Assembly (NCBI GenBank): GCA_020633435.1 | Contig: JACKDP010000001.1 | Coordinates: 1,364,001-1,428,000 of the forward strand | Direction of reading: 5' to 3' | Length of the DNA: 64,000 bases | Source: Myxococcales bacterium | Lineage (GTDB): Bacteria; Myxococcota_A; Bradymonadia; UBA7976; UBA1532 | In this document: one piece after another, positions 1 to 8,400 of the stretch | Layout: the number at the start of each line of letters is the position of its first letter | Numbering within the stretch: the stretch's first letter is position 1 | The notes under the pieces: model-generated | Database searches by the model: none | Told to the model about the DNA's origin: nothing | The model's input: only the letters and a program-made list of their open reading frames with translations | Translations under genes and position numbers: made by a program

Positions 1-759
1 CTTGTCCGCCGCTGCCTTGTCCGCAGCCGCCTGCTCCGCCGCAGCCTTGTCCGCCGCCAGCTTCTCGGCTTCAGCCTTGTCCGCCGCCGCCTTGTCCGCC
101 TCGGCCTGCGCGGCCTGCTCCGCTCCACCCGCCGCCGCCAGCATCGCCAGGCTCTCAGGCGCAGCCGGCTCGGCCGGCTCGGCCGAGTCCGGGGCGGCCG
201 CGCTCTCCACCGCCGCCATGGACGCTGGCGCAGCGCTCTCCGGCGCCGCGCTCTCCGGCGCCGCGCTCGCTGGCGCAGCGCTCTCCACCGCCGCCATCGA
301 CACCGGCGCCGCGCTTGCTACCGCAGCGCTCTCCACCGCCGCGACCGTCGCCGGCGCCGCGCTCTCCACCGCCACGCTGGCCGGCGCCGCGCTCGCCACC
401 GCTGCCGTGCTCTGCGGCGCCGCACCGTCTGCCGCCGGATCTGACCGGAAGAACAACCAGGCCAGCACGATGCCCGCCGACGCGGCCATCAGCGTGATCC
501 CCGCCGCGGCGAGCCAGAACCCGAGGCGCTCCTGCCGGGCCGCCGGCGCGATCCCCGTCAGCTCCGGTGCCGCCTCGAAGGCCGTGGGCGAGGGCAGCTG
601 CCCCTCCCCCACCAGCCCCGCGCTCTCGAGGGCCTGCAGATCGATCAGCCCCGACCCGCCCCCCTCCGGCCCGGCCGCCTCCAGATCCGCCGGCACCTTG
701 AACCCCGCCAGCTCGATGAGCCCCGAGTCCTCGCGCTCCTGCGACACGTCATCCCCCAC
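1..759 (-). CDS. Ala-rich single-pass membrane protein (partial, 3' end outside window)
   Basis: The reading frame is open from a GTG at 759 to the window edge, so the C-terminus is missing. The first 75 residues are soluble and carry two short similar motifs, DSGLIELAGF and GSGLIDLQAL. A hydrophobic segment at about residues 79-104 (LGFWLAAAGITL onwards) is followed by a long periplasmic-type tail. That tail is made of PAxxxAAVESAAPAS-like units and then K/E/D-A repeats (AAADKAAAEKLAADK) that should form a helix or coiled coil. I do not recognise a family; such stalk-like proteins are common in myxobacteria. The GTG at 759 and another at 747 are both possible starts, and neither has a clear ribosome-binding site. 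The forward-strand frame over the same DNA is only an Ala/Ser-rich shadow. Confidence 0.7.
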   Translation of the reverse strand, partial: MGDDVSQEREDSGLIELAGFKVPADLEAAGPEGGGSGLIDLQALESAGLVGEGQLPSPTAFEAAPELTGIAPAARQERLGFWLAAAGITLMAASAGIVLAWLFFRSDPAADGAAPQSTAAVASAAPASVAVESAAPATVAAVESAAVASAAPVSMAAVESAAPASAAPESAAPESAAPASMAAVESAAAPDSAEPAEPAAPESLAMLAAAGGAEQAAQAEADKAAADKAEAEKLAADKAAAEQAAADKAAADK

Positions 760-856
760 GCCGGCCGACCGATACAGCCACTCTACACGCGAACCCCGCG
801 CCCGACACCCTCCGATCGCGCCCGCCCGCCCCCACCTCCCCGCTCGATTTTTTCGC

Positions 857-885
857 TTGACCTCCCCCCCACCACCCGATAAATT
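857..885 (+). promoter_or_regulatory. Sigma-70-type promoter of tRNA-Asn
   Basis: TTGACC at 857-862 and TAAATT at 880-885 are separated by exactly 17 bases. The predicted transcription start near 892 lies about 15 bases before the mature tRNA 5' end. The local AT-rich patch stands out in a very GC-rich region. Seen directly; promoter function is inferred. Confidence 0.7.
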
Positions 886-906
886 CCGCGCCCACGTGAC
901 CGCTGG

Positions 907-979
907 TCCGGCATAGCTCAGTTGGTAGAGCAGGCGGCTGTTAACCGCCGGGTCACAGGTTCAAGTCCTGTTGCCGGAG
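907..979 (+). tRNA. tRNA-Asn (anticodon GTT)
   Basis: A full 73-base cloverleaf can be drawn. The acceptor stem TCCGGCA pairs with TGCCGGA, the D-arm is GCTC/GAGC, the anticodon stem GGCGG/CCGCC encloses loop CTGTTAA with anticodon GTT, and the T-arm ACAGG/CCTGT carries TTCAAGT. The discriminator is G979. The next bases are CCCA, so CCA is not encoded in register and must be added after transcription. Confidence 0.97.
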
Positions 980-988
980 CCCAGAAAA

Positions 989-1017
989 GCCCCAGACCTC
1001 CCGGTCTGGGGCTTTTT
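989..1017 (+). terminator. Rho-independent terminator after tRNA-Asn
   Basis: GCCCCAGACC (989-998) pairs perfectly with GGTCTGGGGC (1003-1012) around a four-base loop and is followed by TTTTT. It ends the tRNA-Asn transcript. On the opposite strand it has no clear U-tract, because the upstream side is GAAAA only. Confidence 0.9.
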
Positions 1018-1313
1018 CATTTCGGGCACCACGTTCGGCTGGCGGCGACTACCGGTCGGGTGTCGGCAGATCGGAGCGACGCCCGCGAAGGCCGCGGCGC
1101 CAACCCGACCGGCTGAGGCCTGGTGAGGTCGGTGATGGCCGCCGGTATCCGCTGGTGGTGCCCGATGGGCGAAACGTCCTGGTACTGCCTGAGGTTATCG
1201 ATCCCGACCGCCCGGTCGCTCCACCTCCGAGGTCGGGCCCCCCGGTGCACCCGATGATCTCCGCCACGGGTGTCGCGACATCGGTCCACGGCCCGGTCCG
1301 CGTCGATGGCGGG
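1018..1313. other. Intergenic stretch between tRNA-Asn terminator and the GTP-derived operon, no gene recognised
   Basis: About 300 bases with several overlapping open frames on both strands, none with a plausible start, ribosome-binding site or recognisable protein. It lies between the tRNA terminator and the 3' end of the five-gene minus-strand operon. This is where an integration scar would be expected if the operon had entered at the tRNA. I see no repeat of the tRNA 3' end here or near position 9000, and no integrase remnant. Confidence 0.5.
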
Positions 1314-2057
1314 TCAGCGTCTGCTCCCAGCCCGGTCCAGCGGGTGGCCTTCTTGCGAGCCGAGTTGATCGTCGCGAAGAAGGTGCCGCAGGTCGAAGCC
1401 GAAGTGGTCACGAAGCACCTCCGAAATCCGGGCACCATTGATTCCGTCGAGGCACTCGAAGCCAGCGTCGTCGTAGATCTCCAGCCGGTCTCCGCGGAGG
1501 AACAGGAAGCGGGTTCCCACGACCAGGGAGAAGCGGAGGGCGTCGCTGAACGGATACACGGCGCCCGAGCTGAATCGCGCCTCGATGTCGGCTCTGATCT
1601 CCGACTCCGGTCTGCCGCGCATGTCGATCTCGAGCTGCAGGCTTTCCCGTCCCCTCTTCTCATGGAACACAGACAGTCGTCCGTCCGCGATCTCGGTGCG
1701 AAAGCCCATCCCAAAGCAGCGAAATGCGATTTCCCTGTCGGCCGGGTACAGCCGGAGCGAAGGCCAGCCGTTGCCGACGTCGGCGAAGAACCGACGGGAC
1801 CCGATGCCCACTCGCGCCAGACGGTGGATCTCGCGCCCGCCAATGAAGCCCGAGTGGAGCGAGATGTCGAACCCGGCCCGCACGCCCGCGGCGACGAAGC
1901 TCAGTGTCTTGTCGGAGCACGTCCCGCCCGGGACGGCAGAGCCGAGCCGGGGCCCGTACAGGAGGTGCAGGTTGTGGAATGGCTCGGCCCGAAAGTGCTG
2001 CAGCATGAGCGCCTCCACGGCCTCCACCGAGGCGCGCGTCCGTCTGGCGCTGGTCAT
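1314..2057 (-). CDS. Arylamine N-acetyltransferase-like acyltransferase
   Basis: A 247-residue protein with the layout of the arylamine N-acetyltransferase family, which transfers acyl groups from CoA or carrier proteins to amines through a Cys-His-Asp triad. The likely triad is C47 in GGTCSDKT, H78 in REIHRLARV and D93 in FFADVGNGWP. The His-Asp spacing of 15 matches the family; the Cys-His spacing is slightly short. The N-terminus (VEALMLQHFRAEPFHNLHLL) matches the family's helical start. It is the last gene of the five-gene operon. Its ATG overlaps the stop of the asparagine-synthase-like gene by four bases (ATGA), so translation is coupled. Family members act as amide synthases in natural-product clusters (rifamycin type), so a final acylation or amide-forming step is a reasonable inference here. 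Confidence 0.75.
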   Translation of the reverse strand: MTSARRTRASVEAVEALMLQHFRAEPFHNLHLLYGPRLGSAVPGGTCSDKTLSFVAAGVRAGFDISLHSGFIGGREIHRLARVGIGSRRFFADVGNGWPSLRLYPADREIAFRCFGMGFRTEIADGRLSVFHEKRGRESLQLEIDMRGRPESEIRADIEARFSSGAVYPFSDALRFSLVVGTRFLFLRGDRLEIYDDAGFECLDGINGARISEVLRDHFGFDLRHLLRDDQLGSQEGHPLDRAGSRR

Positions 2058-3490
2058 CGGTGAGCTTCCCCACGGTGATCGATGGCGACATCAAAGACGG
2101 GGTAGGCATGGAAGTAGCGCTCCGTGGGTTCGTGCCGGAAGTACCCTTCCCACAACCGCCGGAGCTCCTCGCGCTCGCTCCTCCCGTTGCGCCGGAGGTA
2201 CCGAACGACTTCGCCCCGAATACCACTCCCCACGTCGAACGAGGTCTTTCGACGACGGAGAATCTGGGGCGGCAGCACGCCCTCGAAACATCGCCTCAGC
2301 GCCACCTTGTTCTCGCCGCCGTCGTACAGGTCGCGAAAGGCCAGGGCATCGCTGACAGAGCGGACCGCCCGGTCGAGGAAGGGACATCGGGGCTCGACGC
2401 TGTGTGCCATGCAACTCATGTCGAGACGCCGAAGCTCCGTGAACTGCATGTCGTCGATGAGCTGGCTCCGGATCTCACGCCACGGATCTCGCTCTGTGAA
2501 CGAGTGATAGCCACCGAAGAGTTCGTCAGCGCCTTCACCCGTGAGAACGACCTTGATGCCGGCGTCACGCGCAGCCTGGGCGAGGAGGCCGGTTGCCAGA
2601 CCGTTGCTGACGATGGACGGGTTGAAGCTCTCCGTCGCGTAGACGACCTCCTGGACGAGTGCAGGGATGCTCCCGGTGTCTGGGAGCGGCACAGCCCGCA
2701 CATCGACCAGCCCGAGGGCGGCGACCACGGCTTGGACTGCCTGGCGGTCGGGCCCCTCCGCGTCGCCCAGGGTGAAGAACGTGATGTCGTCGCGGAGGCG
2801 TGATGCAAAGGCTGCGACGAGTGAGCTATCCAGCCCGCCGCTCAGGAACACACCCACAGGTTGAGCGGGGTTCGGCAGCCGCTTGTGCACGGCACGCTCG
2901 AATGCGGTCGCCAGGTCGTCATCGTGGAGGAACGGGCGGTGGTCCACGACCGGTGTCACCGCTCCCGTGTCGAGGTCGACCTTGGCCACGCCGCGCGGCA
3001 GCAGCTCGAACCACTCGCACCTGTCGATGGCCTTCAGCTCGCTGGCAATGAACACCTCGGTCGAGGACCGGCCGACGAAGAGCGGCTTCTTGCCCATGTG
3101 GTCGCGGAGGCAAAGTGCTTCGCGGGTGCGCGGCTGCAGGACGACGGCTGAGAAGAACCCGTCGAGTTCGTCGATGAGACCCGGACCGAGGTGGGCCAGG
3201 AGCGGAAGGACGATGTCTGTATCGCACGCAGACGACGCCAGGTGGTACCGACGCCTCAGCTCTCGATGGTTGTAGATCTCGCCGTTGATGGCCCCGACCA
3301 GGCCACCGTGGTGTTGCGGCTGGTGCCCCACGGTTCCGGCGCCGTTGATGGCCAGTCGAGCGAACCCGAGCGCCAGATCGACCTCAGACCAGGTTCCCAG
3401 GTCGTCCGGCCCCCGGTGGCGGAGTCGGCTCAGGCACCTGGGCAGCCTGGCGGCCGCGTTGGGGCCGGCGAGCATGACGATTCCACACAC
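2054..3490 (-). CDS. Asparagine synthase (glutamine-hydrolysing)-like amidotransferase
   Basis: A 478-residue class II glutamine amidotransferase with both family domains. The N-terminal Ntn domain begins MCGIVMLAG (catalytic Cys2), with RHRGPDD and INGEIYNH motifs. The ATP-pyrophosphatase domain contains the PPi loop SGGLDSS at 217-223. A C-terminal ELFGGYHSF segment and an SVEPRCPFLD segment follow, as in AsnB. It is shorter than E. coli AsnB (about 550), mainly at the C-terminal end. It would activate a carboxylate as acyl-AMP and join it to ammonia or an amine. Its place in a five-gene operon with GTP cyclohydrolase II and glycosyltransferases suggests a dedicated biosynthetic role rather than asparagine supply. 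It starts 10 bases after the upstream gene. Confidence 0.88.
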   Translation of the reverse strand: MCGIVMLAGPNAAARLPRCLSRLRHRGPDDLGTWSEVDLALGFARLAINGAGTVGHQPQHHGGLVGAINGEIYNHRELRRRYHLASSACDTDIVLPLLAHLGPGLIDELDGFFSAVVLQPRTREALCLRDHMGKKPLFVGRSSTEVFIASELKAIDRCEWFELLPRGVAKVDLDTGAVTPVVDHRPFLHDDDLATAFERAVHKRLPNPAQPVGVFLSGGLDSSLVAAFASRLRDDITFFTLGDAEGPDRQAVQAVVAALGLVDVRAVPLPDTGSIPALVQEVVYATESFNPSIVSNGLATGLLAQAARDAGIKVVLTGEGADELFGGYHSFTERDPWREIRSQLIDDMQFTELRRLDMSCMAHSVEPRCPFLDRAVRSVSDALAFRDLYDGGENKVALRRCFEGVLPPQILRRRKTSFDVGSGIRGEVVRYLRRNGRSEREELRRLWEGYFRHEPTERYFHAYPVFDVAIDHRGEAHR

Positions 3491-3500
3491 GCCGTGGCCC

Positions 3501-4565
3501 TCAGTTCGAGTCCTGCTCGTCGGTGGCCGTTCGGCGAAGGCCCGCGCGGACCCGCATCAGAAGGTGGCCGAGCCGGTTCTCACCGGATCCGTCGCCGCCG
3601 TCGCCCCAGTAGGCATCGTTGCGCGTGTGCTCCACCAGGAGCCGATCGCCGGACTCGAGCAGCCGCTCGGCCAGATCGGGATGCTGCCCGAACTTCGCCC
3701 GCAGCCCCTCCAGCATCACCGCCTCCTTCGCGCCCGGCCAGTCCTCGCGCCGGTGCTGCTCAGCGAGCGCGGTCGCACGAATCTTGGCCTGCATCGGGGT
3801 CTGGCAACGGCGGATGGTCTCCTCGTGCGGCGTGCCCACGAACTTCTGCGCCTGGTAGAAATGCTCGACGGTCGGCCATACGCGACGGCCGACGAAGATC
3901 GAGTGCCGAGAGAAGTTGGACAGTTCTCCCCAAGGCTGGTCGGAGTGGTAGAAGAAGATCGTGCCAGTGGAGCGGCAGTCTGCCTCGAGCGGCAGTTGGT
4001 GTCCCAGCTTCGCCTTCTTCGCCTTGAGGTACTCGGCGTTCTCTGGCCTGACCGTCGGGTGGGTATTGACCATCGTGACGTGCACACCGTGCTGCTGCAG
4101 ATAGCGCACCTTCCGGGGGTTGTTGGAGATCAGGCGAACGCTCGAGATGCGGAGGTGATGCAGCAGCCGCACCGCCGCGTCATAGCTTCGCGTGTCCTGG
4201 TCCAGGCCGAGGGCATCAAAGGCCTCCACGGTGTCAAGACCATCTTGCTGCATCTTGTGGATCGCCCTGATCTTCTGCGAGAGCCCTTGCCCGCGACCTT
4301 CCTGATGAAGGTGGACGATCAGGCCGCGGCCTTCCGCCGCGATCAGCTTCATCGCCTCGCGAAGCTGGTCTGCGCAGTCGCAGTCGACCGCGCCGAACAC
4401 TTCGGAGGCAAGGCAGGACGAGTGGACCCGGAGGAGCGGCTCGGCCCCCTGGTCTTCGAGTTGCCCAAGACAAACGACGCGGACGTGCTCGTCGCCAGCG
4501 TCATACATGCGGAACTCCCCCATCGGTGTGGGGAGAGCGCACCAGGTACCGGGTGCCATGTTCAT
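3501..4565 (-). CDS. GTP cyclohydrolase II fused to NADAR (YbiA/COG3236) N-glycosidase domain
   Basis: Residues about 1-190 are GTP cyclohydrolase II. The zinc ligands are C51, C62 and C64 (SSCLASEVFGAVDCDC), followed by HQEGRGQGL at 87-95, DTRSYDAAVRLL and ISNNPRKV. Residues about 200-345 are a NADAR domain with GELSNF, WPTVEHFYQAQKF, REDWPGAK, KFGQHP, WGDGGDGSGENRLG and LLMRVR, all near the family consensus. GCHII opens GTP to a ribosylaminopyrimidinone phosphate. COG3236 enzymes are reported to cleave the N-glycosidic bond of early riboflavin intermediates. The fusion could therefore release a triaminopyrimidinone and ribose 5-phosphate. I chose the ATG at 4565 because it overlaps the upstream stop as ATGA; a longer frame reaches 4580. 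No other rib genes and no FMN riboswitch are nearby. Confidence 0.93.
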   Translation of the reverse strand: MNMAPGTWCALPTPMGEFRMYDAGDEHVRVVCLGQLEDQGAEPLLRVHSSCLASEVFGAVDCDCADQLREAMKLIAAEGRGLIVHLHQEGRGQGLSQKIRAIHKMQQDGLDTVEAFDALGLDQDTRSYDAAVRLLHHLRISSVRLISNNPRKVRYLQQHGVHVTMVNTHPTVRPENAEYLKAKKAKLGHQLPLEADCRSTGTIFFYHSDQPWGELSNFSRHSIFVGRRVWPTVEHFYQAQKFVGTPHEETIRRCQTPMQAKIRATALAEQHRREDWPGAKEAVMLEGLRAKFGQHPDLAERLLESGDRLLVEHTRNDAYWGDGGDGSGENRLGHLLMRVRAGLRRTATDEQDSN

Positions 4566-5473
4566 CGATTCACCTCGCAAAGGAACAGGCGAGCTTCACG
4601 CAGCAGGCGCTGGCTCATCAGCTTCAACTCTCTGCGTCGAGGGAACAGGACCCGGTCTGGATCGCCGCCCGGCGCGTCGAACGGGAACTCCCGCCGGACG
4701 GCCAGCGCGATGATCTGGGGGACCTTGAACCCATACCCCCAACAGGGGTCGTCGCGGCTCCAGCTCGCTGGCGACTCGTTCCATAGCCTCAGCCGCTCGA
4801 GGTCTCGCTGCACGGCCTCTGCGAAGGCCGTCTCCACCTCCGCAGTCCCGACCGACCGCCACCCCGCAAGCGCGACCTCGTCGAATTGTGCTGGCGCAGA
4901 TCCACCGTCTGCTCCCAGCCCCATCGCGATCAGCAACAGGGGTCGCCTCGATGACCAGCCCGCCCGGAAGCCGTCGACGACGACGCGGTCGAACTCGTCT
5001 TCGCCATGTGTGAGGACGTCGCCGCCGCCGTCTATGCCGATGGCAAAGTCGTAGTACGGAGTCCTCCCCGCCCGCCGCCCGGCGAGGGCAGCCAGCCCTC
5101 GCCCGTGGGCAGCGCACACGTACCGGAAGCCATGCTCCCATTCCAACGACGCCGAGATGCTCAACCCCTTGCCCCGTCGATGGTCGGGGTGGAGCTCAGC
5201 GGGGACGCTCGCGTGGTGCCGCAGGACGGCCTCGGGGTCGAGGTCCGGCTCGGGCCCGAGCGCATGCCGCCTGCCAGCCTCCCCAAGGAGGTCCTTCTGG
5301 GACAGGCCCCGGCAGTTCAGCGGCTGAGCGAGGTCCACATGGGAGCAGCCGTCGCTGATCAGGCGCTCCGCGATTGCCTTCGCGAGGATGAGGTCCGCTG
5401 AGCCGCCGGCGGCGAAGACGAGCCCTCGCCTATTGTCATGTCCGATCTGCTCAAGCACATGCCGGGTGATCAT
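4562..5473 (-). CDS. DUF1152 family protein
   Basis: A 303-residue protein resembling DUF1152, a family of unknown biochemical function. It has a Gly-rich N-terminal motif (LVFAAGGSADLILAKAIAER) and a central IGIDGGGDVLTHGEDEFDR. A MGLGADGGSAPAQFDEV segment sits where DUF1152 proteins have a conserved G-x-D-G element. The Gly-rich loops suggest nucleotide or sugar-nucleotide binding, but that is inference. No signal peptide or membrane segment is present. It is the second gene of the operon, overlapping the upstream glycosyltransferase gene by four bases (ATGA) and the downstream cyclohydrolase gene by four bases. Such strict coupling suggests it works in the same pathway or complex. Confidence 0.7.
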   Translation of the reverse strand: MITRHVLEQIGHDNRRGLVFAAGGSADLILAKAIAERLISDGCSHVDLAQPLNCRGLSQKDLLGEAGRRHALGPEPDLDPEAVLRHHASVPAELHPDHRRGKGLSISASLEWEHGFRYVCAAHGRGLAALAGRRAGRTPYYDFAIGIDGGGDVLTHGEDEFDRVVVDGFRAGWSSRRPLLLIAMGLGADGGSAPAQFDEVALAGWRSVGTAEVETAFAEAVQRDLERLRLWNESPASWSRDDPCWGYGFKVPQIIALAVRREFPFDAPGGDPDRVLFPRRRELKLMSQRLLREARLFLCEVNR

Positions 5474-8400
5474 GGACGTCCCTCTCCCAGCGCCAGTCCG
5501 CTGTCGACAAGCTGGCCGCGGATGAAGTCGATGTCGACGCTGGCCCGCGCGTAGTCATCGGCGACGGCCCGGAGCGATCCCAGGAATGCCCTGACCTCGC
5601 CGCGCTCGTGGCAAGCGATGCCGGATCGCAGGCGAGCGAAGCTCTCCGGCGTGAACCAATCGGCGAGGAAGCCGAGGAGCTCCGTCAGTTCGCCGGGCCG
5701 CGTCAGACACCGGAGCGCCTCTCGGAGTCCGGCGATGCGGTGAAAGCTCTGTTCGAGCATCTGCCATCGACGAGTCAGGTGACGGTCGGCCAGCCGGCCG
5801 ACCTCGTCCATTTCCTCGCGAGAGAAGTCGAGTCGGTGGTGAGGTCGCGGGCGAAGGAAGTCCGTCAACCCCGCGTAGAGCGTCGAGCCAATGATCTCTC
5901 CCTGCACTTTCTCGACATTGAGGCTGGGGGCCACGTTCACCCTGCCGACGTGGTGAATCGGAAATGCCACCGCCTCAATGCACAGACGACGATGGTGACG
6001 ATTCACGATCGCCCAGACCATGTCAGAGCGCCTCGCTTCACGGCCATGGATGGTCGTGATGGTGTTGGGCGTCTCGCTCAACGCGCGATGGTTCAGGACG
6101 AAGGTACAGCCCCCGCGGTTCACCGACTCCTTCGCGGAGGCCAGCGGATCGGGTTGGGGCGCCGCGATGATCGGGCGCGTGACCGGATCGCCGTTCAGGA
6201 GACCGACCGCACTGGTCAGCAGACGGGCGTAGGCCTCCCTCACGGTCTCGCCCGGAGCAGCAGGCTCCAGCCAATGCGGCATCTCGAGGTGCCCTGTGTG
6301 CTTCCGGGAGAGGTCGTAGTAGTAGTCTGGGAAACGCGCGCGGAGATGCGCGTTCTCGGCCGACCGGTCGGGCAAGACCAGCTCCTCCCGCAGACTCCGC
6401 AGCCAGTGGATGTTGTGGAGCAGATCCACGAGCTGGACCCTCAGCCCGTTAAGGGGCGGGTTGGGAGACGAACCTTCGTAGGCCCCGAGCAGCACGTCGG
6501 TGCCTTGCGACCGAAAAGCAGGCAGCCAGGGCAGGTAGGCGTGAGCGCGGGCATCGACCCGCATGTCATCGTCCAGGACCCACCCGAACGAGCCGGGGTC
6601 GCTGGCAAGCAACGCGCCGAGGTATCGCTGCAGCATCGTCCGAGCCATCGCGATGCCGACCTTCCCCTGGGGCCGACTCAGGATGGCAGCGCCAAACCCA
6701 CCGGCGGCTGCGTCGAGGCGCTGCCGGGCCTCGTCGGCCACCGCGATCGCCAGACCCGCGCTCCGTGCCCACCGGACCACGACGTCGAGCTCGTCAGGCG
6801 GGCTGCAGTTGTCCAGAACGAGGACGGCGAGCCCTTGGAGCGTGTCGCTCGCGCCCAGTGAGGCCAGCCCATCCAGCAGCGCCCGGAGCATGGGGGGGTC
6901 CGAGGTGATCACGCCCACATAGAGTCGAAATCGCCGGTGAGGCGGTGCCTCGCCAAAGGCACCCGCGGCCGCGAGACGGGGTCCAGGGCGTCTCGACGAC
7001 TCCCCCAGCTTCGCTCGAAAGGTGGAGTAGCCGGCCATCTCCGGAAGCTGATCCTCCGTGAGCGCTCTCTGCATCAACGCCTGGAGGCCTGGATGTGCTG
7101 CGTGTCGGCACGCCAGGAACGTCCTGCGTGCCATGTGCTCGAAGCCGAGCGGAGTCCAGGGCCGGACGTCCGAGCCATAGTCGATCAGCTTCACGCCCGC
7201 CCTTGTGACGACTAGGTTCTTTGGATGGACGTTGTTGCAGACCACGCCGACGTCGCGGCACCCGTTGAGGAGGCCGATCAGGTCGGACTCGTAACCCCCT
7301 TCGTAGGGGGTGCTCGCTTCATAGTCGTAGGTGAGGACGGCCCACGGACCGTCCTCAATGACCTCATTGAGGGCGTAGAGCCCCGGCGCGCCCACCCACC
7401 GGCCGACTTGCGCCTGCAGGAAGTCCAGTTGGGACCGAGGCATTCGAGTCTTCCAGTAGTCGATGCACTTGTAGACCGTCTTCCCATCGGTGAAGACGAC
7501 AGCCTCGGAGCCGCAACCCAGCAGCCGAAGCTGCCCGAGCGAGCAACGTCGTCGCACCCGATGCTCGGCGGTCGAGACGCGCTCGCGCAGAGTCCAGCGA
7601 TCAAGTGCGTGGACCGTGGCCTGTTCGACATGCGCTCCGGCGAGCTGGCGGCCGTCGACGCTCGCGGCGCCGAGCCAGCCAAGAACGTCCATCGCTCGAG
7701 CGCCGCGTGGCGTTCGCTCGTTGCGCTCGGAGCCCGCCGCCAGCCACACCTCCGTCCCGGTCCGGGAGCTCGCCACCCAGGCGGAACAGACGCGCAACAA
7801 CTTGAGGTGGCTCTCTGCCGTCGATGGCCCGGCGGGCAGATCAGGCAGCGCAAGCAGCGCTCTGCCCAGCTCGTCGTCCTCGTGGTCAGGCGACACTCGG
7901 AAGCAGCCGGCGCCTGAGTCGCGCAGCAGCGCGGTGGCCTCTTCGATGACCGCTCGCGCGCCGGTTCGGGGGCCCCGCTCGAGCAACACGATGTCGAGCC
8001 CCACGAGGTTGTCGTCCCGCAAATCCGCGATCATGTGCACCGCATCGAGCAGCTCGTCGGGGTGGTCGTTGTTGGCGAACAGGCCCAGCACCAAGGCCTT
8101 CCTGGGCGCCTCGTCAGGCGGCAAGACGACCGGCATGTCGCTCGGCGGACACCAGCCAAAGAGCATCTCGGCCCGGTCCTGGAACGCCTGCCGCTGATCC
8201 GCGGTCATGCGCCCGACGTACTTGCGCCAGAACGCCGTGAGCCCCTCGAGCTTTGCCACGGACCCACGCGTGCTGAGCCGGGCTCGGTCGGCGTCGGCGT
8301 AGTGGTCTACCAGGGCACCCGAGACGGGCCCGTAGCGAACCGTGCCGAGCTCCGCGATACGGATGCACAGGTCCCTGTCCGTCGTGCTGCGAAGACCCTC

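Noticed and set aside
2..916. Long Ala/Ser-rich forward frame at the start of the window
   Set aside because: It is the shadow of the Ala-rich minus-strand membrane protein, which has a credible transmembrane segment and soluble domains, and it runs into the tRNA promoter and start region.
1018..1313. Integrase or att scar beside tRNA-Asn
   Set aside because: No copy of the tRNA 3' end and no recombinase remnant could be found on either side of the operon.
3501..5473. FMN riboswitch for the cyclohydrolase
   Set aside because: The gene is internal to an operon with a four-base overlap, so there is no leader in which a riboswitch could lie.
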